Source: Endomychus coccineus (lineage: Eukaryota; Arthropoda; Insecta; Coleoptera; Endomychidae). Taken from it: DNA of 64,000 bases. Location: the NCBI GenBank assembly GCA_958510875.1, contig OY294070.1, positions 5,766,001-5,830,000 on the forward strand, in the 5' to 3' direction. Shown in pieces: positions 20,082-31,160 of this stretch (positions within the stretch are counted from its first letter, which is position 1; every line of letters begins with the position of its first letter). A program made the translations under genes and the position numbers. The notes under the pieces are model-generated. The model had not been told where the DNA came from. It made no database searches and saw only the letters and a list, made by a program, of their open reading frames with translations.

Positions 20082-23000
20082 GTACATAACAGTTCTTAAA
20101 CAAATCTATGCTATTTTTTATTCTTTATTATTTTCACAGTCTACATATTGCAGCGCTCTCGTGCAACATGGAATCGACGTGAAAAGGAACATTGAAGTCG
20201 TGAATCTGGATCCGGCCGCGGAATATTTTGATTATGAACCTATAGTCGATATCAGAGAATTGATACATGTACAAGACACAATGGAAGACGAGGAACTACA
20301 TTTTGGACCGAACGGTGGTCTGGTATTTTGTTTAGAGTATCTGCTAGAGAATTCCGACTGGTTGCATGACAAATTAGGCGATCAAGAAGATGATTATATT
20401 TTATTCGACTGTCCTGGACAGATTGAGCTATACACACACTTGACGGCCATGAAGAAGTTGGTAGTACAGCTGCAAAATTGGCATTTCAGTATTTGTTCCA
20501 TATTTCTGGTGGATGTTCAGTTCATGACCGATGGAGCCAAGTTTTTATCAGGTACGAAGCTTTCATCTTATTTTCATAATCATCACTTCTATCTTAATCA
20601 ATGAATTGACATATTGTTTTATATGAATCTATTCATTATTAAAAATTTTTTGTTAAACAAAAGTAGTAATCTATTTTTTAATTTTGTATGTGTTCATTCT
20701 TCTTATATTAAGAACTTTGCTTACAAGTTTTTTGGAAAGCTCTGATTGAGGATGAATGTATTCATAAAACGGATTAAAAGTTTGTGATTTTTTACAATTA
20801 AATACAATTTTTTGTGCTATATGATCTGATATTAAGGTATTTGAAATGTAGCTATTTATATTACATTTTGGAAGATTAGTAGAAATGTCTATAATCATAG
20901 TTACCTACAAAGAAATGTTTGTTTTTGATCATAAAAGATTGTATAAAAGTGTCCCCATACAATATTTAAACAAAAATTCAAACAATTTCTGTTAAAACAT
21001 ATTTTGATGATGTTAATATTTCATTATAAAAAGCATTTTGACCATAATTTAATTAATTTATCTTATTTTTCTGACATGAACTAATAAAAATGATCTATAA
21101 GAATAAGAATAATTTTATTGTCCTATTGATTTACAAAAAAATTCTTACATTAGTAAAATATAATAAACATAATGTTAAAAATATTTTTGTAGTAAACATT
21201 CACAGAAGCACAACAAAAGAGTGCTAGTGTGTGACTGTCTAATAATCGAAAGAATATTTTTTATTTATTTATTTATTTATATTAACTTTTAGTTTCAAAG
21301 AAACAATTTGAGGATCTCTACTTTTGAGTTACATAGCCAAAATTTACATTTCTTTTTGTACTGTTGAATACTGCCATGAAAGATTTTTAATTCAATAGGT
21401 AATAAATTACAGATTTTACTGAAATAGTGTAAATAAAATTTTTGGTTAATCAATTTTCTGCTTCTTACTAGTATGCAATGTGAATTCGAAATTGATCTGG
21501 TTTCATAATAATGATCGAATAATGAGATTGCAATTTTTTTCTTGTAATGTTGTTTCAGGATCTCCATAATATACCGGGATATCAAAAATTATCTTGGTCA
21601 AGGCTGGTTGTGGAATCTAAAACGAAACGTGTGTCTCATTTTACGTCACTGTCACACTGACATCATCAATAACCTACAAATTCCATACCTATTTATTTCA
21701 GTTGTAAAACAATAATGAACTACAAATTATGAAATAATTATGTGAACTTTGAACCTTTTCAGAGGTCGTGATAGTCACAATCCTGGTCAAAAACTCTTTA
21801 GAAATAGTTAATTTTCCGTAAATCGAATGACGTTCACGTGAGAAGCCCGTAGCACGCGAGTTACAAAAGTGCAAACTGGTTGTACCTAATACGGCTTTAC
21901 GACGACTTTTCGCGTGCCGTTTTCGCTCCATGTAGTTAGATTTAGTATCGGACCGTGCCCGACGGCCCTTCTTTTTTCGATAAATGTCCATTAAATAGGA
22001 AAATTAAATTAAAACAGTTTGAGGTATTGTCAGATTTCAGCTATGCGCGTCTGACGCGCGACGTACCAAAGGGAATTTTCTAGCTACTACATAAAATATA
22101 CCCAAAGCGGGTGAAAGCTAGCGGCCCATAGCAAAAAAGACTTTATTACAACTGGCGCCGGCCGCACGAGGCACGAAACGGCCCCAAATTAACAAGATCG
22201 AGGTAAAAAGTATAAACTCTAACTGACGCGCAGCGAGCTCCTCGAGGCATAAACATTTATTTGTAGGTTATTGATGATGTCAGTGTGACAGTGACATAAT
22301 TATTTCAAACGTAAAGTAAGACACACGTTTTAGATTCCACAACCACCCTTGACCAAGATAATTTTTGATATCCCGGTACAATTCTCTCACAGTTGAAACC
22401 TTTGAGGGGTATGTCATGGATTTACCAAGTATATTTTTTATTATTATTTTCTGACATACAAATAGTTTTGAAATGATGGTGTCATAAGTACCTCCCTATG
22501 CTATGATTCCATTAACAATTACAGGTTGTACTAGTGCATAGTATGCATTTTTAAATAGTTGCTTGGACAATACACCTTTTAATGATTTGAACATATACAT
22601 AATCTTCCTCAATCTGTTATTTAAGTTATGTATGTGTTCACTCCATTTTAAATGGCAATCGATAGTTATTCCTAAGTATTTAATTGAAAATTCTTTTGAG
22701 ATGGATTCATTGCAGCTACAATTTATATAATTAAATGAAATATTATGTAATGTTAGTCTATTAAAAAAAGGTTGTGAGTTTTCGTAACTGGAGAAACAAA
22801 TAAATTTAGTTTTTATGATATTTAGCTTCAATAAATAATAATCCATCCAAGATTTTATAGTCTGAAGAATTTTTCAGCCTTAGCTCTTACTAGTTCCCAA
22901 GCTTTTCCCTTAATGTAGATTACTGTATCGTCAGCATATGCAGTTAACTTTACACCCTTAATTAGTGAAAATAGGTCATTTATATAAGCAATGAAAAAAA

Positions 23001-26000
23001 TAGGCCCCAGGACACTACCTTGTGGCACTACACATTTCATAGTGAGAAAATCTCTTTTTTCCATACCTATTTGAACACGTTGTTTTCTATTTGGAAGAAA
23101 ACTTCTGAACCACTTTAGAAGATTTCCGCGAAAGCCATATTTTTCTAATTTCATTATTAAGCTATTATGGCATAAGGTATCAAACGCCTTTTCGAGATCT
23201 AAAAACGAAGCCAAACGTGGGGTTGAGTTATTGACATTCACATGTATTAAATTCGTAAGAGATATTATAGCATCTTGGGAGTTTTTGCCTGGTCTAAATC
23301 CATACTGTACAGGGTGTCCCAATTTGCGTACTTTTGCGGGGTATCTCCTTTATTTTTAAAGATAGAGAGTTGCGGTTTTCGCGACACTGTGCTACTTTTT
23401 CGTAAAACTCAAGATGCCGTCAACAGAATTTTCATAGCCCTTTTAGTTTTTAAGATACAGGGCATTTCTGAAAATGTTGCATTTTGTGACCCCCCTCGTA
23501 TCTCCGTTATCCTTCAACTTATCGAAAAGGTAAAATAACATTCTAATAGATTTTTTTCCCTAGAATGCAGTGGTGTAGATAACTTTTGTTACATATTTAC
23601 TGTTTTTGAGTTATAAAGTAAACTTATGTTTTTTTAAATGGAACACCCTGTATATTTATAGACTATAAAATTTGTCTTTTTTTTACCTTTTCAAAAATAT
23701 ATGATAGTATAAACTTTTTTTCAGGAACACGCAAATAATTGACAATTTTCAGAAAATTAAATACATATTTTAATAGTAGGCTATGGATAACAGTAATAAA
23801 CAAGTGCAACTATCATATTACTAACAAATAATTGGATACCTTGTATATAGGTATCTATTAAAAAAATTCCCATAGATCTTTTTCTAACAGTAAGTTTGTA
23901 ACAACAGTTTTGTGGCGTAAAGTGACAATATAACAAAAACACAAAAAAATAACATTATTAAAAAAAATTAAATGTGATGTTCAAATTGACCACCATTTTC
24001 TCTAATGCAAAATTGGCACATCTTTGAGATTCTTTGAATAGCGTTCAAAAGAACCATTGTTCTCATTCGCAGATTTCGAAAAGCTAAATGAATTGCCTCT
24101 CGAAGTTTTGCAATGCCGTCATATCGAGTTTTATATACTTCATTTTGTATATAACCCCATAAAAAAAAATCTAAAATTGAGAGATCTGGTGATCGTGGAG
24201 GCCATCTAACAGGTCCGTTGGTACCTATCCATCTTTGAGGAAAGTTATTATTTAGAAAGGCCCTTAAGAGCCTAGAGTTATGACTTGGGGCACCATCTTG
24301 CTGTAGGTAAACAGCATTATACTGGGCTAATGGAATGTTTTCGAGCAGTTCTGGAATAACTTCCTCGAGAATTTCTAGGTATCTACGTGCTGTAAGACCT
24401 CCTTCAAAAATCCTATAAACTATATGTCTACCCAAAATAAAACATGAAACCTCAACTCCAAAGCGTCCTTGTTGTGCCCTTTCAAACATTAAATGCAGAT
24501 TTTCACTACGCCAGTTCCTGGTATTGTGACGATTGAAAATGCCAGCACTTGAAATAAAGCATTCGTCTGACCAAAAAACAAGTCTGCCAAATAAATCGTT
24601 AGCATCGATTTGTTGCAAATACCACTGGCAAAACAGTGCCCGGCGCTCGGCATCGCCAGGATGCAAATGTTGTATGTAGTATATTAAATTTGTATGGATG
24701 ATACTTATATTTCTTCAAGATCCTCTGAGCGTTAGTTTTTGGCACACCAATTTCCTTCTAAATTTTTCTACATGAGGACGAAAATGTTGCTTCTATATAT
24801 CCTAAAGTATCTATCTCTTTTCTTTCCCTGTTCTCTTTGTTGTATGTTTTAGGGCGCGGGTGAACAAATGATCCGTGCTCAACTAAATTTGCTTTTAAAC
24901 GGGCAAATATCCCAAAAAATGGTTGCCTTCTTTCTGGATATCTAACAAGCAAAAATTAAAATGATAATAGAGATTTTCATAGCCATAATAGCTTACTCAC
25001 CTTTGGAAATATAATTCCGAAGCTTCTTCAGAATTTTCATTACTCTGTATAAAACATACCATCATATCATATTTCTCATAATTTTCGTAAACTGCCATTA
25101 TTCGAAAAAATTGAAAAATATCTATTGAATAATGATACCAAAAGAACGAAAATAAACAGCTTAAAGCGATAGAGATTAGATGTTTATTTCTGTTTCTTGT
25201 CATAAACAATATCAATGGCCTACAATTAAAATATGTATTTAATTTCTAAAAATTGTCAATTATTTGCGTGTTTCTGAAAAAAAGTTTATACTATCATATA
25301 TTTTTGAAAAGGTAAAAAAAAGACAAATTTTATAGTCTATAAATATACAGGGTGTTCCATTTAAAAAAACATAAGTTTGCTATATAACTCAAAAACAGTA
25401 AATCTGTAACAAAAGTTATCTACACCACTGCATTCTACGGAAAAAAAACTATTAGAATGTTATTTTACCTTTTCGATAAGTTGAAGGATAACGGAGATAC
25501 GAGGGGGGTCACAAAATGCAACATTTTCAGAAATGCCCTGTATCTTAAAAACTAAAAGGGCTATGAAAATTCTGTTGACGGCATCTTGAGTTTTACGAAA
25601 AAGTAGCACAGTGTCGCGAAAACCGCAACTCTCTATCTTTAAAAATAAAGGAGATACCCCGCAAAAGTACCCAAAATGGGACATCCTGTACATCTGATAA
25701 CACATCAAATTTTTCCAAATATTTTATCATTCGCCTTGTTATAATTTTTTCAAATATTTTTGGAAATATTGAAGTTAGTGAAATTGGGCGATAGTTATTC
25801 ATATTATCTTTTTCGCCTGATTTGAAAAGCGGTTTTATAATAGATGTTTTTAGAACATTTGGAAATATACCCTTTTCACAGGATGAGTTTATGAGATTCG
25901 TTAATGGCTTCCCTATGTTTGGTATTCTATTTATCAATCTACTACATTATATTAATCAAATTTTTTCATATCGTTCTAGGCACTATGGCTGCGTTGAGTG

Positions 26001-26353
26001 TTATGGTGAATCTGGAACTACCACACGTCAATCTACTCTCGAAAATGGACCTGTTGGGCAAAGCTGCTCGAAAAAGGCTAGATAGGTTTATAGATCCCGA
26101 CACTCATGCTATTTTGGGCGATATCGAACTATCTGGTAACACTGCATTCAATGTGAAACATCGTAAATTGACTGAAGCAATAGGAAACATTATCGAAGAT
26201 TATTCCTTGGTTCGATTTGTTCCGATAAATTTGAAAGATGAAGAGAGTATACAGGACGTTTTGATCACAATTGACAATGTTATCCAATATGGGGAAGATC
26301 AGGACGTGAAAACCGTCGATATGGAGGACATTGAAGAAGGACACGAAGACTAG
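20037..26353 (+). CDS. GPN3: GPN-loop GTPase 3 (three exons)
   Basis: A GPN-loop GTPase that helps assemble and import RNA polymerase II. Exons 20037-20081, 20140-20551 and 25980-26353 join in phase (831 nt, 276 residues, close to the usual ~280). Visible: P-loop GPAGSGKST (9-17), NLDPAAE (37-43), the family-defining GPN triplet at 71-73 in FGPNGGLVF, switch DCPGQIE (105-111) and the SKMD guanine-specificity motif (173-176), ending in an acidic tail. GPN3 is preferred over GPN1/2 because of the start [15 protein letters not shown] and the [14 protein letters not shown] and [16 protein letters not shown] sections. Exon 1 is only 15 codons and stops inside the P-loop. Intron 2 holds nested transposons whose outer LINE ends about 30-40 bp before exon 3. 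All splice sites look intact. Confidence 0.95.
20140..20551 (+). CDS. GPN3: GPN3 exon 2
   Basis: Follows ATTTTCACAG; begins STYCSALVQ and ends FLSG with donor CAG|GTACGA, phase 1. Carries the GPN loop and switch II motif. Confidence 0.95.
20671..20930 (-). mobile_element. LINE endonuclease fragment in GPN3 intron 2
   Basis: The minus strand reads [18 protein letters not shown] and [14 protein letters not shown]. The SDH triplet is the C-terminal catalytic motif of apurinic-type LINE endonucleases. 21050-21180 looks like a LINE 3' UTR (ATTTTATTGTCCTATTGATTTAC). Confidence 0.6.
21574..22376. mobile_element. TA-flanked DNA transposon, CCGGGATATC family, copy 1
   Basis: Starts CCGGGATATCAAAAATTATC and ends with its inverse, flanked by TA on both sides. 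TIRs are about 125 bp. The interior has an unusually GC-rich block (about 22050-22250) and a 97-codon minus-strand frame (21698-21991). Removing the element and one TA restores the host LINE. A Tc1/mariner-type non-autonomous element is likely from the TA duplication; the transposase is absent. The second copy is at 51742-52708, in the opposite orientation. Confidence 0.85.
21698..21991 (-). other. 97-codon frame inside CCGGGATATC element, copy 1
   Basis: Starts [20 protein letters not shown]; basic N-terminal half, no known domain. The same frame occurs at 52281-52574. The two differ at seven nucleotides, six of which change an amino acid, so there is no sign of protein-level constraint. Possibly captured sequence. 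Confidence 0.35.
23310..25688 (-). mobile_element. Mariner-like element with ~475-bp TIRs
   Basis: Ends CAGGGTGTCCCAATTTGCG and its inverse, flanked by TA (23308-23309 and 25689-25690). TIRs reach about 23784 and 25215, very long for this superfamily. Each TIR also contains an inverted copy of its own tip (GGAACACCCTGTA near 23650), as if built from a smaller element. Encodes a broken transposase on the minus strand. Inserted in the QYGFRPG motif of the LINE; the LINE frame is continuous once the element and one TA are removed. Confidence 0.92.
23968..25098 (-). pseudogene. Mariner/IS630-type transposase with a 59-bp intron, broken
   Basis: Exon 1 (25098-25001) starts [14 protein letters not shown], the helix-turn-helix N-terminus. 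AAG|GTGAGT and TTGTTAG|A bound an intron at 24942-25000. Exon 2 continues [20 protein letters not shown] follows CRKI near 24757 and a frameshift lies near 24680. The catalytic part (23968-24666) is open: [19 protein letters not shown] and [17 protein letters not shown] give a D-D-(36)-D triad, and the end is GGQFEHHI. This matches the large insect family with DUF4817-like N-termini. Two lesions make it inactive. Confidence 0.88.
25980..26353 (+). CDS. GPN3: GPN3 exon 3
   Basis: Follows ATCGTTCTAG; starts [17 protein letters not shown], contains LSKMDLLG, and ends in EEGHED then TAG. Confidence 0.95.
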
Positions 26354-26398
26354 CTTGTAAATGAAATGTAGAAAAGTTTTTTATAATTATTGTTTATT

Positions 26399-26404
26399 AA
26401 TAAA
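26399..26404 (+). terminator. GPN3 polyadenylation signal
   Basis: AATAAA lies 46 bases after the GPN3 stop codon, followed by a T-rich segment (CTTGACTTACTACGAAGTTT). This implies a very short 3' UTR. Confidence 0.7.
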
Positions 26405-26505
26405 ATGTGCTTGACTTACTACGAAGTTTTAATTTCTCCCACCTGTCTACAGGCTGTTTCCACTGGAAAATTTGAAACGCTAATTTGGACTTGACAACGG
26501 TATTT

Positions 26506-27358
26506 TAGTCTAGGCTGTAAGCTGGAGAAAGAGACCGAATAAATAACTTTTGTTTAGAAGGTGGAATCTCAAAATTTTCATTTGCATGAAATTTCATGGA
26601 CCCCAAGGTAATTCGTGATACGATAACGATAGGCCCTTTCGCCCCCCGAACTTCAAAATTGGCCCATTTCTACCTCGCCAATATTAGGCTTTATGTAATT
26701 TATCCAAAAAATTATAATTGAGCTCCGAAAATGGTATCTAGGACGTTTTTTGGGTCGCTGATCACGAATCCGAGGTCGTTACTTGGACAAATTTCGCTAT
26801 TTTTCAAACTTTTCTACTTCAAAAATGGCTTCTAGGTTTTTTTTTAATATTGAAGCTGTGAATAAAGAATTAAAAACTTCAATTGTTTGAAAATTAAACA
26901 AAAATTAGTGAGTTTTTAATTTTTCCGACCGCTTGATGAATTTTCCGCACAACTTACCCCGGATTCGTGATCAGCGACTCGGAAAACCACCTAGAAGACA
27001 TTCTTGAAGGCAAAAATTACAAAGTTTGGAAAAGTAACTCAAATTTTTCCGATTTTCTGGTCTCCGGTTGAGTTTTCCGGGTAACCGACTTCGGATTCGT
27101 GATCAGCGACCCAGAAAATTTCCTAGATACCATTTTCGAAGCTTAATTTTCATTTTTTGAATAAATCATGTAACGTCTAATATGGGAGGGGAAGAAATGG
27201 GCCAATTTTGACGTTCTGGGGGTGAAGGGCAGGCGAGGACATCGTTATCGTATCACGAATTATCTTTGAGATACATAAAACATCATGCAAAAAAATTTTT
27301 TACAGGTACCACCTACTAAACAAAAGTTACTTATTTTCCCAACTTATAGCCTAGACTA
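26506..27358. mobile_element. Long foldback element A (140-bp module family)
   Basis: Terminal TAGTCTAGGCTGTAAGC is inverted at the right end (CTTATAGCCTAGACTA); TTT flanks both sides. The 853-bp interior is an imperfect palindrome centred near 26930. The motif GTCGCTGATCACGAATCC occurs near 26752, and inverted near 26958 and 27092. Non-coding. Shares termini (TAGTCyAGGC) and motif with elements B and C. Confidence 0.75.
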
Positions 27359-27361
27359 TTT

Positions 27362-27885
27362 GTTGTAAAGCCGTTAATTTGAGGGATAGCAAGCAGCGCC
27401 ATCTGTTAAGTGTGAGCTGAATATGGCGTTAGGTTGAGCAGTTGAACTGAATATTTTGGTAATGAACATATCGCTCACTAACACATTGTGCTTCTGTGAT
27501 TTTCGCCTTGACGTAAGTTCAGGTCTCACGACCATCCACTGAAGACGTTTAAAAACTAATTCTCAGAAAGAAGACAACCTAATAAAGCTGTTGGGAAATT
27601 GTGGATCCTTCAACAAGCCAAGACCAAAAAATCAGATATTCATATCTAATTTTATAATACCTTGCAACTACAAAATAAAAATACAAATTAAAGTAAATGT
27701 TCAAACTGATGTCCCTTATCTCTTTATAACACTGAACTGCATTGTAAAACGGAATTCACACCAGTCTATAAAATTTTGTCTGAGTTCATTCAGGTCGTTA
27801 CTGGTTTTCTTCTACAATTTATAATTTAATGTCACCCAAAAAAATCCAGTGGTGTCAAGTAGGTGATAGGAGCGACCAATTTTTT
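27362..27885. other. Intergenic with a decayed PLE hammerhead
   Basis: At 27497-27545 the minus strand reads GTCTTCAGTGGATGGTCGTG-AGACCTGAAC, a clear relic of the PLE hammerhead: helix II is preserved, the CTGATGA and GAAAC boxes are mutated. The rest shows nothing recognisable. Confidence 0.5.
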
Positions 27886-28310
27886 TTATATTCGACTACA
27901 TGAGAGGGATACCTCTAATGTTCGAAGAACATCGTGTGAGCCAGCAGTGGAATGTTGAGATAGGAGGTAGGCACTCAAATTTTTCTTGAAGGTTCGGGAG
28001 GTTATAGGCATAGGGAAAGAGCTCACAACTTCTCCGTTCGATAGAAAAATTAAGTGGAATGAACTCGTAAGTGCGACTATTCGTTTAATTGATGACTCAG
28101 ACGAATAGCTCTCTTCTGGATATAACCCAAGAGCTTCAGCATATGTTTGGGAGTCGAGCCCCAAACATGTGAACTGTACTCCAGGACATATCGAATCTGT
28201 GCTTTGTATATTATGAGGAGCAAAAGGGATGTAAATTAGCTATTGGCACGGAATAGAAAACCAAGTTTTTATGAAGCGGTTTTCGCAATGGACCTCACAT
28301 TCTAATTACA
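27886..28310 (-). mobile_element. LINE family 1 C-terminal fragment
   Basis: The minus strand carries MGLDSQTYAEALGLYPEESY and SSFHLIFLSNGEVVSSFPMP, matching the end of the ORF at 18840-19250 and 3747-4079. Near 28200-28310 the FLFRAKS-type segment is present in decayed form. Confidence 0.7.
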
Positions 28311-28357
28311 TATTTAATAAGGAACGATTGCGTCCTGCACGTCTTATGTTACGCCTA

Positions 28358-28593
28358 CCTCAAAGAGTTCTACTAATAGAGGAGACAAGTGGGATTCCAC
28401 GAGTCGAGCTCGTGGCCTTTCTATCTCTTTCGCACGATTTCCACCACTCCCAGTAATTTCGTAAGAGAATTAGAGGCAGTATACATCAGGCTTCTCGTGG
28501 TGTGCGACAAGGACAGATAACCCACGAGATAGAACCAATGTTATATTATAGGTATATAGGACTTGTCTCCTCTATCTGTAGAACTCTTTGGCT
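28358..28593. mobile_element. Small inverted-repeat element
   Basis: CAAAGAGTTCTACTAATAGA-GGAGACAAGT near 28358 is mirrored by ACTTGTCTCCTCTATCTGTA-GAACTCTTTG ending near 28593. About 236 bp, non-coding, MITE-like. Confidence 0.6.
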
Positions 28594-28599
28594 TACCTG

Positions 28600-29840
28600 A
28601 ATATATTGTAGCTTCCAAGGAAAATGCAGCGTAAACAACCTTTGTTTAAACCATAGCAAGCGATCAACCTCCCGTTACAAATTAGATCATAAGCATCATG
28701 ATGGGAGGGTCGTACTAAGAAACGAACTCATATACTTGACTTGTCCGTAATAAAAGGCGCAAAGAATATCCTATTTCTATTTACGTTCATGAGTGTTCTT
28801 AGAACCAGCTTGAATTTTAGTAACTTGGTTAGATATCTAAATGAATTCTAATTGATAGTTAATAAGACAGCTTTGCTACAATGCCCACCGTTGGTTCTGG
28901 GCTTATTAGGGGTTTTATAGCCTCCAGTTTTGCAAGCTTATTTCTTCTTATTCCAGAGTGACCGGGGACCCAGAATAAGGTGAACTTATAAAACAACAGA
29001 AATAAAAGGAATAGAAAAATTTATTTATCCAAATCAAGATAATATATACATAAATTAACCTTATACTAATTAAAGTAGATCTTTTGAAATGTACGTATCA
29101 CAACTAAATGTGTAACACGCACAAATTAATTATCACACACTTATTATTAAGTTTTACACACATATCAGTTCAGGAACATCATTAGATTGGAAAAATTTAC
29201 AGATTTCCTTCATTTGTTGAAATATTACATAAAAATACAAAAACAATCAAAACGTGGCTGTCAAAATAAACAGAATGTGAAATATTTAATATAAATTAAT
29301 ATAACTACGTTTCAATTCTACCTCTGATGATGATATTAATAAATATTAATTATGCACTACTTCAATCAATAAAACATTAAATTCAAAAGAAGTAACAGAA
29401 TTTATTTCTGAATACAGAAATCGTCAATAAATGTCATCAATTGAATAATAGAATTTTGCCAAATTCAATTATGGAAGAATAACAACTTCTATATAGTATC
29501 GAAATTTAGAAAGTTCGTCAATTTCTCATGTTGTCTTAAAAATCTTGAATGTGAAAACGATAAATACCTGCAAAAGTTCAAAAACTATCCCAAACAATTA
29601 ACTATAACAGATACAAAACGTATATTAATATATTGGGTTGGTTAACTTGACTCTAAGTGCAAACTACAAACTTAAATTATTTTATAATAAGAATGGACGG
29701 AAAATAGATGAAATACTGAAAAATAAATCGCTTATACTTTTCAAGCTTGTCATTTGGCGATGCTTTCGAAATTTCAATGATATTCAATCGTCTGTTATTT
29801 TAATACTGTACTTCTTTTGAATTTATCATTTATTCCTACA
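28600..29840. other. Intergenic, nothing recognised
   Basis: AT-rich DNA without family matches. A TTTATT (AATAAA on the minus strand) at about 29830 could be the polyadenylation signal of the gene at 29846. Confidence 0.4.
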
Positions 29841-29845
29841 AAAAA

Positions 29846-30400
29846 TTACAATTCCTTCGACTTCGTCATTCTGTCACTTTTGTGGCCATTACTTTTATAA
29901 AACAAAAAATTTATACCAAATATGCATGTCACCAAAAATACTAACCCACTGGGCAAACGACTCGCACACAATAAGTAAATACATAAAGCTAATTCAGACA
30001 TGATGAAAACCACCGCTCCGTAAATAACTAACCTCAACAGAAGTATAGAGTCCAAACTTTCTTGCAAAATTGTACGGGCGTGGGAAACTATTCTGGTTTT
30101 CGCATATTCCAAAAAGTCTTGCACAACGTATTTATTTTTTGTCAATTTGTAGACAAAACTGAAAAATAAATACCTAAAGATGAATATTGTTCTCTCGATA
30201 GCGTGTTGCAGGCCGCTCTGAGACGTCTTCAACCAATTCAATATTGCAGTGATTATGCAGAGGGGGTGAGAATATACGTAGCTGTTGAACATCCGGATTT
30301 TGTCCAGGGACGAAGTCCGTGCCAATTTTAATGGTTTCTTCTCTTCACGGGTGAAGAGTTTTTCGGTTGTCACCGGCTTGGTCAATACAATTGTAGACAT
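29846..30400 (-). CDS. Unidentified small membrane protein, 184 residues
   Basis: A single open frame, far longer than chance in this AT-rich region. An acceptor TTATTTACAG ends at 30411 in the leader, 10 bases before the ATG, implying an upstream non-coding exon. The N-terminus is polar and basic. Hydrophobic stretches lie about 70-86 (TIFIFRYLFFSFVYKL), 118-145 (ILLLRLVIYGAVVFIM...LCIYLLCA) and 151-167 (GLVFLVTCIFGINFLFY), and the tail is basic (KSDRMTKSKEL). This suggests a hairpin or multi-pass protein of an internal membrane. I do not recognise the family; a lipid-droplet or ER-shaping role is only a thought. No transposon motif is present. Confidence 0.6.
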   Translation of the reverse strand: MSTIVLTKPVTTEKLFTREEKKPLKLARTSSLDKIRMFNSYVYSHPLCIITAILNWLKTSQSGLQHAIERTIFIFRYLFFSFVYKLTKNKYVVQDFLEYAKTRIVSHARTILQESLDSILLLRLVIYGAVVFIMSELALCIYLLCASRLPSGLVFLVTCIFGINFLFYKSNGHKSDRMTKSKEL

Positions 30401-30847
30401 TGCGTGTAATCTGTAAATAAAAAATACATTATGAGCAAATTAAATAGCTTGTTCACAAGTTTCAAACATTTTTCTATGAAAACATGCTTCTTTGACAAGT
30501 TTCAAATTCCAATTGATATATTTCTATACATATATCACCATAACTCCTTAATCAAATTTGACCATGTAAAATGGAACACAATGGTAAAGCTAAGAATTGT
30601 TATCTGTTGTTGATTTAATAAAAAAAGAATATAGTGGCTTCATTCTACGGAAAAATTAGACGAGGTTCGTAAAAATTTGAAAGAGGTTAGCGACCTAAAA
30701 AAAATGGTTCCTTATGATAAATTTAGCAAGACCCTACCATTCAATATTTAAAAAAACGTTTGTTAAGCCATATTTAGGTCAGTTTAGGAGTTTTTTTTTA
30801 CCCCTTAGACTTCTATTGTCATTTAAATTTCGTTCATCTGCTACCTG

Positions 30848-31160
30848 GAGTGTTTGGCGATGTTCAAGCGCGATAAGGACTTTTTGCGCCATTTAGTAAC
30901 CATGAACGAAACATGGATCCATCACAACACATCAGAGACCAAAGAACAGTCGAAACAGTGGCCTTGTCCTGGCGAATCGAAGCCGAAAATGGCCAAAGTG
31001 GGTTTATCGCTCAAAAAAGTCATGGCGACAGTTTTTTTGGGATGCACAGGGTATCGTCCATATCGATTACCTTGAAAAGGGCAAAACGATCAACGGCGTA
31101 TATTATGCAGAGCTGTTGGATCGATTCGACGCCGATTTAAAGAGAAAGCGGCCGCATTAT
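30848..31160 (+). pseudogene. Mariner transposase fragment (central part)
   Basis: Reads VTMNETWIHHNTSETKEQSK and GESKPKMAKVGLS-KKVMATVF, then in a second frame LEKGKTINGVYYAELLDRFD. This is the DD34D mariner core around the first catalytic aspartate (here MNE, a D-to-N change) up to just before the second. Two frames and both ends missing: dead. Same family as 43690-44083. Confidence 0.85.

Larger units (their letters stand above)
21250..25950 (-). mobile_element. Jockey/CR1-type LINE, 5'-truncated, split by two DNA transposons
   Basis: Read on the minus strand: [19 protein letters not shown] (25800s), then after the mariner-like insertion [47 protein letters not shown] and [10 protein letters not shown] (the YADD catalytic box), followed by the post-RT domain (22496-22846) and, after the second insertion, the C-terminal part (21295-21585). 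A frameshift near 22850 breaks the ORF independently of the insertions. The 3' end is a (TTTA)n-like microsatellite at 21255-21285. Its truncated 5' end abuts the 3' splice site of GPN3 intron 2. Confidence 0.9.

Noticed and set aside
23275..25708. 87- and 82-codon frames with identical ends ([18 protein letters not shown]...)
   Set aside because: Both are translations of the mariner-like TIR, present once in each arm, not genes.
28316..28456. Possible tRNA- or SINE-like segment near CACGAGTCGAGCTCGTGG
   Set aside because: It is a short palindrome (restriction-like) within the small inverted-repeat element; no A/B box pair or cloverleaf could be built.
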